DNA of 5,141 bases from Acholeplasmatales bacterium (GCA_017388605.1 JAFPIE010000060.1:1-5141), one strand, 5' to 3'; shown: positions 1 through 5,141, counted from the stretch's first letter. Numbers and translations are program-made. Notes: generated by a model from the letters alone, not told the origin.

Positions 1-408
1 CCAATCTATCAATTACTTGCTTTAGCAGGTATTCCATTTATGGATACCATAACCTATATTTTAGTTATTGCATCCTTAGTTCAGTTCATTGAAATGGTTA
101 TTAAAAAATATTCACCAACGCTTTATAAAGCTTTAGGTGTATATCTACCACTTATTACGACGAATTGTGCCGTTTTAGGTGTTGTACAAGGAAATACAGA
201 CCAAGGATTAGATTTTGGTACCTCCATGGCAACTGCCTTAGGTACCTCCTTGGGATTTGCGATTATTATCTTCGTCTTTTCTACAATACGATATAAGCTT
301 GATGCCTCTGATTGCCCTAAGGCATTCAAGGGCATTCCTATTGCCCTTATTACTGCAGCCCTAATGGCAATGGCATTCTTAGGATTATCAGGAATGATTC
401 AGATATAA
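1..408 (+). CDS. rnfA: Electron transport complex subunit RnfA (RsxA), 5'-truncated
   Basis: RnfA is an integral membrane subunit of the Rnf complex, which couples electron flow between reduced ferredoxin and NAD to Na+ or H+ movement. The frame is open from base 1, so the 135 visible codons are the C-terminal part of a protein usually about 190 residues long; the ATG at 40 is internal, because the family continues upstream of it. Hallmarks are LVIASLVQFIEM, YLPLITTNCAVLGV and, near the end, GIPIALITAALMAMAFLG. The Cys in TTNC (bases 166-168) matches the conserved cysteine that in RnfA/NqrE-type proteins helps hold an intramembrane [2Fe-2S] cluster with the partner subunit RnfE/NqrD. Several hydrophobic helices are visible. 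The stop TAA overlaps the next start (TAATG), suggesting translational coupling. rnfC, D, G and E presumably lie upstream (inference from the usual gene order). Identification is firm. Confidence 0.95.
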   Translation, partial: PIYQLLALAGIPFMDTITYILVIASLVQFIEMVIKKYSPTLYKALGVYLPLITTNCAVLGVVQGNTDQGLDFGTSMATALGTSLGFAIIIFVFSTIRYKLDASDCPKAFKGIPIALITAALMAMAFLGLSGMIQI

Positions 409-632
409 TGAATAAATATTTAATTATTAGTATTGTAGTTATAGCCGTATTAGTAGGTGTATTTTTCTTAAGCTATTTCTTAAATAAAAAAACTCCAATA
501 CCTAAGGGCTGTGAGAATTTAAGAATAGGTAAGGAAGGATGTATGGGCTGTAAAAATTATGATTGTAGTATAAGATATAAGCTTGATATTAAAAAGATTG
601 AAGAAGATATAGAAGAAGAAAAGGAGGAATAG
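408..632 (+). CDS. Small single-span membrane protein with four clustered cysteines, inside the rnf operon
   Basis: I do not recognise a named family for this 74-residue protein. It has one N-terminal transmembrane helix (about residues 4-25), then a KK pair, a Pro-rich turn (TPIPKG) and a cysteine cluster at residues 35, 45, 48 and 53 (C-x9-C-x2-C-x4-C). It ends in a highly acidic tail rich in Glu. By the positive-inside rule the Cys-rich part should face the cytoplasm. The C-x2-C-x4-C core has the same spacing as the first three ligands of the RnfB iron-sulfur domain encoded next door, with a fourth Cys upstream rather than downstream, so a [4Fe-4S] cluster is plausible but inferred. The start overlaps the rnfA stop (TAATG). 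Only a weak purine run (AGGAA, 390-394) precedes it, so coupled reinitiation is likely. Its position between rnfA and rnfB suggests an Rnf accessory or extra electron-transfer subunit. The gene call is strong; the function is not established. Confidence 0.85.
   Translation: MNKYLIISIVVIAVLVGVFFLSYFLNKKTPIPKGCENLRIGKEGCMGCKNYDCSIRYKLDIKKIEEDIEEEKEE
621..627 (+). promoter_or_regulatory. Ribosome binding site of rnfB (AAGGAGG)
   Basis: A full Shine-Dalgarno sequence lies inside the last codons of the Cys-rich gene, where it encodes part of the Glu-rich tail. It sits 5 nt before the GTG at 633 and 8 nt before the TTG at 636, so both are possible rnfB starts. The TTG has the more usual spacing and the GTG is the longer choice. 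The protein differs by only one residue. Confidence 0.85.
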
Positions 633-956
633 GTGTTGGAAATATTATGGGCAGTATTAATTCTTGCAGGATTAGGGCTTATTTTAGGTCTTGGCCTAGC
701 CATAGCATCTAAAATCTTCCATGTTGAGGTGGATACTCGAGTTGAGGATATAACAAATATTCTACCTAATGCGAATTGTGGTGCATGTGGATACCCAGGC
801 TGTAGTGGCTTTGCAGAGGCAATAGTGAACGGTACTGCAGAAAGCTTAAGTCAGTGTAAGCCAGGCTCAAAATCGGGTAAGCCTGAGGAAATAAGAAAGT
901 ATTTAGATAGCCATCCAAACCAGGATGGATCTATAAATCCAATTAAAGTGAAATAG
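633..956 (+). CDS. rnfB: Short RnfB (RsxB): membrane anchor plus Fe-S domain, no ferredoxin domain
   Basis: RnfB is the membrane-anchored iron-sulfur subunit that passes electrons within the Rnf complex. This protein has 107 residues: one N-terminal transmembrane helix (about 4-26), a VEVDTRVEDITNILPNANC linker typical of RnfB, and the 4Fe-4S domain with Cys 49, 52, 57 and 75 (CGACGYPGC then C-x17-C), matching the Fe-S domain (PF04060 type). Known RnfB/RsxB proteins run from about 190 residues in enterobacteria to over 250 in clostridia, and carry CxxCxxCxxxCP ferredoxin motifs after this domain. Here the protein ends in a Pro/Asn-rich tail (NPIKVK), with a TAG stop and a terminator hairpin directly after it. 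No ferredoxin remnant follows, so this looks like a genuinely short form rather than a frameshift. It starts immediately after the upstream stop (GTG at 633, or TTG at 636). Confidence 0.92.
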   Translation: MLEILWAVLILAGLGLILGLGLAIASKIFHVEVDTRVEDITNILPNANCGACGYPGCSGFAEAIVNGTAESLSQCKPGSKSGKPEEIRKYLDSHPNQDGSINPIKVK

Positions 957-959
957 ATT

Positions 960-981
960 GAGGGAGCTTGGCTCCCTCTTT
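960..981 (+). terminator. Intrinsic terminator of the rnf operon
   Basis: A perfect 8-bp GC-rich stem (GAGGGAGC, 960-967, pairing with GCTCCCTC, 971-978) with a TTG loop begins 3 nt after the rnfB stop. The T tract is short (TTT, then C), so termination may be incomplete, but position and stem strength fit an operon end. Confidence 0.82.
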
Positions 982-986
982 CAAAT

Positions 987-1014
987 TTGACATTATTTCT
1001 AATTCGTATATAAT
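987..1014 (+). promoter_or_regulatory. Consensus sigma-A promoter for the 1041 gene
   Basis: The -35 box TTGACA (987-992) and -10 box TATAAT (1009-1014) are both perfect matches to consensus, separated by 16 nt. Transcription would start near 1021, giving a leader of about 20 nt that carries the ribosome binding site GGAGG (1029-1033), 7 nt before the ATG. A perfect 10-nt palindrome TCAAATTTGA (981-990) overlaps the -35 box and could be an operator or chance. Confidence 0.85.
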
Positions 1015-1040
1015 TTAAAGAAAGAAACGGAGGCAATACT

Positions 1041-1526
1041 ATGGAAAATAATGAAAAATTAGATGAAGAGATTATTAAAGAAAATAGTGAATTAAAATAT
1101 CAAGCACCATTAAAAAATAATAAAAAAAGAAATATTGTTGCGTATGTATTTTCGGGATTAACGATTCCTTTAGGATTCATTACTCTTTTATTCTTAGATG
1201 CTGCAAGTAAGCTGATTCGAGCTGAACCTCAGGAGGTTGGTGGCTTTGCAGAAGCCTTCGGTGCAGCACTAGGTACAGCAATTGCTGTAGTCGTTGCTAT
1301 TCTATTTGCCATTATGGCAGGTATTGCAGCTTTTGTTTTCGGTATTGTTTCAATATCCATTTTATCTACTTGCATAAAGAAAACAGAAAAGAAGAGAAAG
1401 ATTGCAAATATTGTAATATTATCTATAGTTTGTGCTGTTTTAGCTTCAATTATTATAGGAATGATATTAGTATTATTTGTATTCCCAAATATGGGAAGCC
1501 AAGCGAGCATGGCTTTAATGTTGTAG
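1041..1526 (+). CDS. Multi-span membrane protein of unknown function
   Basis: I do not recognise this 161-residue protein. Residues 1-30 are hydrophilic and charged (Glu/Lys-rich, ending NNKKRN) and should be cytoplasmic. A first hydrophobic segment spans about 31-52. After a short linker (SKLIRAEPQEVGG), a long Ala/Gly/Ile-rich segment (about 70-108) could be one long or two short helices. A basic loop follows (KKTEKKRK, 113-120), then a last helix at about 121-148 and a short Met/Ala-rich tail. There is no signal peptide, cysteine cluster or catalytic motif. The layout resembles the small DUF-type membrane proteins common in Bacillota, but no family can be assigned. The ATG is supported by GGAGG 7 nt upstream. 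It has its own consensus promoter and a strong terminator, so it is a single-gene unit, probably well expressed and unrelated to the flanking operons. It ends TAG-TGA-TAG, three stops in a row. Confidence 0.85.
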   Translation: MENNEKLDEEIIKENSELKYQAPLKNNKKRNIVAYVFSGLTIPLGFITLLFLDAASKLIRAEPQEVGGFAEAFGAALGTAIAVVVAILFAIMAGIAAFVFGIVSISILSTCIKKTEKKRKIANIVILSIVCAVLASIIIGMILVLFVFPNMGSQASMALML

Positions 1527-1530
1527 TGAT

Positions 1531-1559
1531 AGATAGCATTTATGCTATCTTTTCTTTTT
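1531..1559 (+). terminator. Intrinsic terminator of the 1041 gene
   Basis: The sequence AGATAGCAT (1531-1539) is an exact reverse complement of ATGCTATCT (1542-1550). Realistically this is an 8-bp stem with a TTTA loop. It is followed by TTTCTTTTT, a good T tract. It begins 4 nt after the gene's TAG stop. Confidence 0.88.
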
Positions 1560-1562
1560 CCA

Positions 1563-1591
1563 ATAACATTTTTATGATTTCGTGATAAAAT
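1563..1591 (+). promoter_or_regulatory. Candidate promoter of the ABC importer operon
   Basis: A TG-extended -10 box (TGA-TAAAAT, 1583-1591) lies 17 nt after ATAACA (1563-1568), which matches the -35 consensus at four of six bases. The start would fall near 1598, leaving a very short leader. An alternative -10 is TATGAT (1573-1578), but it lacks a good -35 box. A promoter is expected here because a strong terminator lies just upstream; the exact boxes are uncertain. Confidence 0.4.
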
Positions 1592-1597
1592 TAGTGT

Positions 1598-1605
1598 AAA
1601 GGCGG
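1598..1605 (+). promoter_or_regulatory. Ribosome binding site of permease 1 (AAAGGCGG)
   Basis: This purine-rich, imperfect Shine-Dalgarno sequence is 8 nt before the ATG at 1614. It decides the start: the in-frame GTG at 1605 and TTG at 1608 overlap or abut the site and are too close to use it. Confidence 0.7.
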
Positions 1606-1613
1606 TGTTGTTT

Positions 1614-2510
1614 ATGAAAAAGAACAACTTAAAGGCTTGGCTATACCTACTTCCTGCATTTATCTTTTTAGGGTTTTTTACAATTTATCCACTAGTGGAT
1701 ATATTTGTATATTCCTTTGAAGAAAACTTCCAATTTACAAGGGAGGCAACAGGAATAGGCTTTGGAAACTATGGCTTTGTACTTAACGATGAAAAATTTT
1801 TATCTGCAGTAAGAAATACTTTAATTCTAGTTATTATTACTGTTCCATTATCTACAATTATTGCATTACTGATTTCCGTCGGGTTAAATCGAATTAAATT
1901 CTTAAGAAAAATATTTGAGACTATATTTTTCTTGCCCTATGTTACAAATACCTTAGCTGTAGGTATGGTATTTATGCTACTTTTTAATAAGGAATCGAGT
2001 GAAAGTGTAGGTATTGTAAATTCTATTTTAGGTGTATTTGGTATTAACGCTATCGATTGGGTAGGACCTACCTCAAGCTATGCTGCTAAAATGTTTGTTT
2101 TATGCTTTTACACAATTTGGTATGTAATGCCTTTTAAAATCCTAGTATTGACTGGCGCAATAGCCTCTGTCAGAAAGGATTATTATCAGGCTGCAGCAGT
2201 AGATGGTGCATCAAGATTTACTGTATTTAAAAGGATTACAGTACCTATGATATCCCCAATGATTTCTTATTTAATCATTACAGGCTTTATTGGCGCATTT
2301 AAATCCTATAGTGATGCCGTAGCCTTATTTGGTGAGGATTTAGATAGTGCTGGTATGAATACCATTGTTGGTTATGTATATAATCAATTATATTCCAATA
2401 CAGGTGGATATCCATCTAGAGCAAGTGCCGCTGCCATTATTTTATTCTTTATTATTTTAGCGATTACATGCATTAATCTACTTGTAAGTAGAAAGCATGT
2501 TCATTATTAG
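1614..2510 (+). CDS. ABC sugar importer permease, MalF/UgpA-like
   Basis: This 298-residue protein is a membrane-spanning subunit of a carbohydrate-type (CUT1-like) ABC importer and forms the channel together with the next gene's product. It starts with the typical LKAWLYLLPAFIF first helix and then GFFTIYPLV. About six transmembrane segments are visible (roughly 9-33, 68-92, 103-125, 157-185, 213-235, 272-291). The ATPase-docking EAA loop is at residues 190-211 (YYQAAAVDGA through RITVP), with the hallmark DG at 197-198. The length matches the family's usual 290-310 residues. The ATG at 1614 is chosen over in-frame GTG 1605 because AAAGGCGG is correctly spaced from it. Its stop codon TAG lies inside the ribosome binding site of the second permease. 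The substrate cannot be read from the sequence; a sugar or oligosaccharide is the family-based guess. Confidence 0.95.
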   Translation: MKKNNLKAWLYLLPAFIFLGFFTIYPLVDIFVYSFEENFQFTREATGIGFGNYGFVLNDEKFLSAVRNTLILVIITVPLSTIIALLISVGLNRIKFLRKIFETIFFLPYVTNTLAVGMVFMLLFNKESSESVGIVNSILGVFGINAIDWVGPTSSYAAKMFVLCFYTIWYVMPFKILVLTGAIASVRKDYYQAAAVDGASRFTVFKRITVPMISPMISYLIITGFIGAFKSYSDAVALFGEDLDSAGMNTIVGYVYNQLYSNTGGYPSRASAAAIILFFIILAITCINLLVSRKHVHY

Positions 2511-2514
2511 GAGG
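2509..2514 (+). promoter_or_regulatory. Ribosome binding site of permease 2 (AGGAGG), overlapping the upstream stop
   Basis: This consensus site shares two bases with the TAG stop of permease 1 and lies 6 nt before the ATG at 2521. This selects 2521 over the in-frame ATG at 2497, which lies upstream of the site, and implies coupled translation of the two permeases. Confidence 0.9.
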
Positions 2515-2520
2515 TATAGT

Positions 2521-3411
2521 ATGGAAGCATTAAAAATGGATACCTCTAAAAAAAGCATTCGTGCTTATAATACTCTAAGAATTATTGGAAAGATTGTCAT
2601 TTATTTCTTTTTAATTGCCTGGGGTGTTATTGTATTATTCCCATTCTATTTTATGGTAATTACATCCTTCAAGGAATTTGCCACATACGCATATACATCC
2701 TTAGATATATATGTTATGTACCCAACCTTTGATAACTATAAGAGTGCTTGGGTAGATGTAGATATGATTGGATATTTATTAAATACCTTAATCTTTTCTT
2801 TAGTTACAACAGCAATTATGCTCGTTGTATCCACACTCGCGGCATTTGCCTTTGCAAGATTAGAATTTAAGGGTAAGAATTTAGTATTTACACTATTCTT
2901 AGCTATGATGATGATTCCTAATGAATTAGTAATCATTACAAATTTTGTAACGGTTACGAATGCAGGATTAACCAATTCCTATACAGGCTTAATATTACCA
3001 TCGGTATTATCTGTATTTTATATTTATTTATTAAGACAAAATTTCATGCAGGTACCAGATTCTATGTATTATGCTGCAAAGGTAGATGGATTATCTGATA
3101 TGAAATATTTATTAAAGGTTTTAATACCTTTATCTAAACCTACCATTATTACAATTATTATTCTAAAGCTAATTGAATGCTGGAATTCCTATGTATGGCC
3201 AAGATTAATTACTTCAGAAGTAGAAGGTCAAAAGAGCTATTTCTTAGTAAGTAATGCCATTGAGGCAATGCGTAATTCAGGCTTTGGTAAATCGAATATG
3301 CCTGCTATGATGGCAGCGGTAGTAATTGTATCGATACCACTTTTAATTCTTTTTGCAATATTTAGAAATCAAATTATGTCTGGTGTTGCAAGAACAGGTA
3401 CGAAGGGATAG
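2521..3411 (+). CDS. ABC sugar importer permease, MalG/UgpE-like
   Basis: This 296-residue protein is the second channel-forming subunit of the importer. Residues 1-24 are a basic cytoplasmic tail, followed by helix 1 (about 25-47), which runs into the family signature FPFYFMVITSFK. Further helices follow, including MMMIPNELVIITNF, where the MIP motif is typical of MalG-type proteins. The EAA loop is at residues 183-203 (YYAAKVDGL through VLIP), preceded by the characteristic FMQVPDSM. The C terminus (MSGVARTGTKG) matches the usual GxxxGAVKG-like end of this family. Start ATG 2521 follows AGGAGG; ATG 2536 is a less supported alternative. The gap to permease 1 is 10 nt and to the binding protein 7 nt, so the three genes form one operon. 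It ends TAG-TGA-TAA. Confidence 0.95.
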   Translation: MEALKMDTSKKSIRAYNTLRIIGKIVIYFFLIAWGVIVLFPFYFMVITSFKEFATYAYTSLDIYVMYPTFDNYKSAWVDVDMIGYLLNTLIFSLVTTAIMLVVSTLAAFAFARLEFKGKNLVFTLFLAMMMIPNELVIITNFVTVTNAGLTNSYTGLILPSVLSVFYIYLLRQNFMQVPDSMYYAAKVDGLSDMKYLLKVLIPLSKPTIITIIILKLIECWNSYVWPRLITSEVEGQKSYFLVSNAIEAMRNSGFGKSNMPAMMAAVVIVSIPLLILFAIFRNQIMSGVARTGTKG

Positions 3412-3418
3412 TGATAAT

Positions 3419-5035
3419 ATGAAAAAGAAATTACTGACCTTTGGACTTTTAAGTTTAGCTACTATTACATTATGTAGCTGTCACCATGTAATGAGCCATG
3501 AAAAATTTATCGTTCCTACAACATTTGATGAAAATAAGCAATATACAATATCCTTTTGGGCAAAGAATGATTCTGACCAAAGACAGGTAGATGTATATAA
3601 AAAGGCTATATCTGAATTTAATGAATATTATCCAAATATTACCATTGAGCTTAGAAACTTTACCTCATATCCAGATATCTATAGAGAGGTATTAGTAAAC
3701 CTAAATACAGATACTGCACCAAATGTATGTATCTCCTACCCAGATAATGTAGCAACCTATCTAGAAAGTGAAAACTCTGTAGTTGCCTTAGGGGATTTAA
3801 TGAAGGATTTTAATTATGGATTTAATGGCTCCCTATTAAAATTTAAGCCTATTGGAGAGGATGGTATTGTAGATTCCTTTTTAAATGAGGGAATCATTAA
3901 TGAGGAATATTATACCATTCCTTATATGAGATCTACAGAGGCTCTATATATTAATAAGACCTATGTAGAACGCTTAGGCTTTGAAGTTCCAAGCGTCCCA
4001 AGCTGGGATTGGCTTTGGGAGGTTGCATCTAAGGCAGTAGAGGAAAGAGAGGGTGGAACTAGTGTTACATCTAAAACAGATCCATCTAAGGACTTTAGAC
4101 CATTAATCTATAAATCTAGTGATAACTGGCTAATACAATATGAAGCTCAAGCCAATATTAAATATACAACTAAGGATAGCGATATATTATTATTTAATGA
4201 TGATACAACGAAATTCTTATTGGATTTAAAGGATAAATGTAAGAATAAGAAATATTATGAGGTATTCTCCAATACGAGTCACTATCCTGGAGATTTAATT
4301 AATGTTTGGGATGCCATCTTTGGAATTGATTCTACAGCAGGATCCTCTTGGATTGGCTTTGATTCCCCACAAGGAGCCTCTTCCTTGGGCTATGAGAGCT
4401 TTGAAACAGAATTGACTGTAATACCTCAGGTAGATGTAAGTAACCCTAAGATGATTTCTCAAGGCCCATCCATATGCTTATTCAATAAAGCGGATAGTGG
4501 AGTAGTTATGGCATCATGGCTATTCGCCCAATATTTATTATCAGATTCCATTCAAATGGCATATCAAAAAACAGAGGGTTATTTACCAGTTACAAAAAGC
4601 GTATTAAATGGCGAAGAATTTAAGAATTATTTAAATTCTGATGAAATATATTCTGGCTGTAAAAAAGCCAAGGAATTATTGTTAAATAATCTAGATAAAA
4701 CCTTTATTACTCCAGTATTTAATGGCTCTGCCGATGTAAGAAGTGCTGCAGGCTATTTAATTAATGCTGTATCAACAGCGACAAACGCCTTCCAAACTGA
4801 AAGTGCAATAAAGGATAAATTATATCCTGCAGCTATTAAGAATTATGATTTAACAGAATTATATAATCATACAAATTTTGATAGTGAAACAGAAGAAGAA
4901 AAGCCTAAAGAGGAAATCAATTCAAATGATATGCAGGTATGGAAATATGTTCTTATCATTGGCCTTATTTCCGTTTGGGTTGGCTTAATTGCATACTTTA
5001 TTTATTCATTTATAAAGAAGAAAAAACAAGAATAA
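3419..5035 (+). CDS. Extracellular solute-binding lipoprotein (family 1) with an added C-terminal membrane anchor
   Basis: This 538-residue protein captures the substrate outside the membrane and delivers it to the two permeases. Residues 1-20 are a signal peptide with lipobox L18-C19-S20-C21, so C21 should be lipid-modified. Family 1 landmarks include YTISFWAKND (42-51), YTIPYMRSTEALYINK (165-180), STAGSSW (305-311) and GYLPVT (387-392). After the binding domain comes an acidic linker (about 484-504, Glu/Lys-rich). A hydrophobic helix (about 508-532) and KKKKQE end the protein. It is longer than the usual 400-450 residues. Start ATG 3419 begins the signal peptide; a weak AAGGGA (3403-3408) precedes it by 10 nt, and the in-frame extension back to 3353 only overlaps the permease. 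The C-terminal helix is unusual for a lipoprotein of this family. The substrate is unknown, probably a sugar or oligosaccharide. Confidence 0.93.
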   Translation: MKKKLLTFGLLSLATITLCSCHHVMSHEKFIVPTTFDENKQYTISFWAKNDSDQRQVDVYKKAISEFNEYYPNITIELRNFTSYPDIYREVLVNLNTDTAPNVCISYPDNVATYLESENSVVALGDLMKDFNYGFNGSLLKFKPIGEDGIVDSFLNEGIINEEYYTIPYMRSTEALYINKTYVERLGFEVPSVPSWDWLWEVASKAVEEREGGTSVTSKTDPSKDFRPLIYKSSDNWLIQYEAQANIKYTTKDSDILLFNDDTTKFLLDLKDKCKNKKYYEVFSNTSHYPGDLINVWDAIFGIDSTAGSSWIGFDSPQGASSLGYESFETELTVIPQVDVSNPKMISQGPSICLFNKADSGVVMASWLFAQYLLSDSIQMAYQKTEGYLPVTKSVLNGEEFKNYLNSDEIYSGCKKAKELLLNNLDKTFITPVFNGSADVRSAAGYLINAVSTATNAFQTESAIKDKLYPAAIKNYDLTELYNHTNFDSETEEEKPKEEINSNDMQVWKYVLIIGLISVWVGLIAYFIYSFIKKKKQE

Positions 5036-5064
5036 TTGACTAAAATTTAACAGAATACTATAAT
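5036..5064 (+). promoter_or_regulatory. Strong sigma-A promoter for the gene starting at 5095
   Basis: The -35 box TTGACT (5036-5041, five of six consensus bases) begins at the base after the binding-protein stop. After exactly 17 nt comes a perfect -10 box TATAAT (5059-5064). Transcription would start near 5071. No terminator hairpin lies between 5036 and 5094, so readthrough from the importer operon is also possible. A 7-bp inverted repeat (AATTTAA 5044-5050, TTAAATT 5064-5070) spans the -10 box. Confidence 0.85.
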
Positions 5065-5079
5065 TAAATTACATTGAAA

Positions 5080-5086
5080 AAGGAGA
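5080..5086 (+). promoter_or_regulatory. Ribosome binding site of the 5095 gene (AAGGAGA)
   Basis: A near-consensus Shine-Dalgarno sequence lies 8 nt before the ATG at 5095, which supports this short, truncated reading frame as a real gene. Confidence 0.85.
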
Positions 5087-5094
5087 AATTAAAA

Positions 5095-5141
5095 ATGAAA
5101 TTAAAAAAATTATTTGCAATTTCAGCTATCGCTGGTGTTGC
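5095..5141 (+). CDS. Start of a secreted or lipoprotein gene, 3'-truncated
   Basis: Only 15 full codons are visible before the window ends. They read MKLKKLFAISAIAGV, a basic start followed by a hydrophobic Ala/Ile-rich stretch, as in a signal peptide. A strong promoter and a good ribosome binding site precede it. Position after an ABC importer operon suggests another exported protein, possibly a second substrate-binding protein or a secreted enzyme, but nothing beyond export can be supported. Confidence 0.8.
   Translation, partial: MKLKKLFAISAIAGV

Noticed and set aside
214..252. Two copies of GGTACCTCC within rnfA
   Set aside because: They encode GTS twice in a Gly-rich helix region normal for RnfA; two short copies are not evidence of a repeat element.
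123..335. Minus-strand open frame opposite rnfA
   Set aside because: RnfA on the plus strand is clearly conserved; this is a shadow frame with no start signals.
851..1036. Minus-strand open frame across the rnfB end and the intergenic region
   Set aside because: It runs through the terminator hairpin and the 987-1014 promoter and lacks a ribosome binding site.
954..1040. Frameshift having removed an RnfB ferredoxin domain
   Set aside because: No CxxCxxCxxxCP-type coding is visible in any frame after the stop; the sequence goes straight into a terminator and a promoter.
805..1252. Repeated 13-base string GTGGCTTTGCAGA (805-817 and 1240-1252), encoding GFAEA in both genes
   Set aside because: The two proteins are otherwise dissimilar at these sites, and the motif in RnfB is a family feature, so chance with shared codon use is the simplest view.
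1229..1627. Minus-strand open frame of 132 codons
   Set aside because: It lies antisense to the 1041 gene and its terminator, has no ribosome binding site, and its protein shows no coherent domain. The plus-strand gene has a promoter, ribosome binding site and terminator.
2736..2975. Minus-strand open frame opposite permease 2
   Set aside because: It is a shadow of a well-recognised permease, with no supporting signals.
3353..3418. Longer start for the binding protein
   Set aside because: The 22 extra residues overlap permease 2 and would bury the signal peptide; ATG 3419 gives a proper lipoprotein start.

Overview
The window reads as an AT-rich, low-GC Gram-positive (Bacillota/Mycoplasmatota-like) chromosome segment. 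The evidence is strong GGAGG-type ribosome binding sites, near-perfect sigma-A promoters, an Rnf operon ending in A-B order, and a lipoprotein-type sugar-binding protein. Tryptophan is encoded by TGG and no TGA lies in frame inside any called gene, so the standard bacterial code (table 11) applies. A gut Erysipelotrichia, Acholeplasma-like or RF39-like host fits, but this is inference. All genes are on the plus strand.

Region 1 (1-981) is the 3' end of an Rnf electron-transport operon: the C-terminal two thirds of RnfA, a 74-residue single-span membrane protein with four clustered cysteines, and a 107-residue RnfB. The RnfB has the membrane helix and the CxxC-x4-C-x17-C iron-sulfur domain but no C-terminal ferredoxin domain. 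A perfect 8-bp hairpin right after its stop closes the operon. The short RnfB next to an extra Cys-rich membrane peptide is the most interesting feature of the window.

Region 2 (982-1560) is a self-contained single-gene unit: a TTGACA-16-TATAAT promoter, an unrecognised 161-residue multi-span membrane protein, and a strong intrinsic terminator.

Region 3 (1561-5035) is a carbohydrate-type (CUT1-like) ABC importer operon in the order permease 1, permease 2, substrate-binding lipoprotein. No ATPase is present, so it is either outside the window or a shared MsmX/MsmK-type subunit. The binding protein is unusual: it has both an N-terminal lipobox and a C-terminal transmembrane helix, so it appears tethered at both ends.

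Region 4 (5036-5141) opens a new transcription unit. A TTGACT-17-TATAAT promoter starts at the base after the binding-protein stop codon and leads into a gene cut off after 15 codons, which begins like a signal peptide.

Intergenic gaps are all under 90 bases. No tRNA, rRNA, CRISPR array, insertion sequence or riboswitch could be supported.
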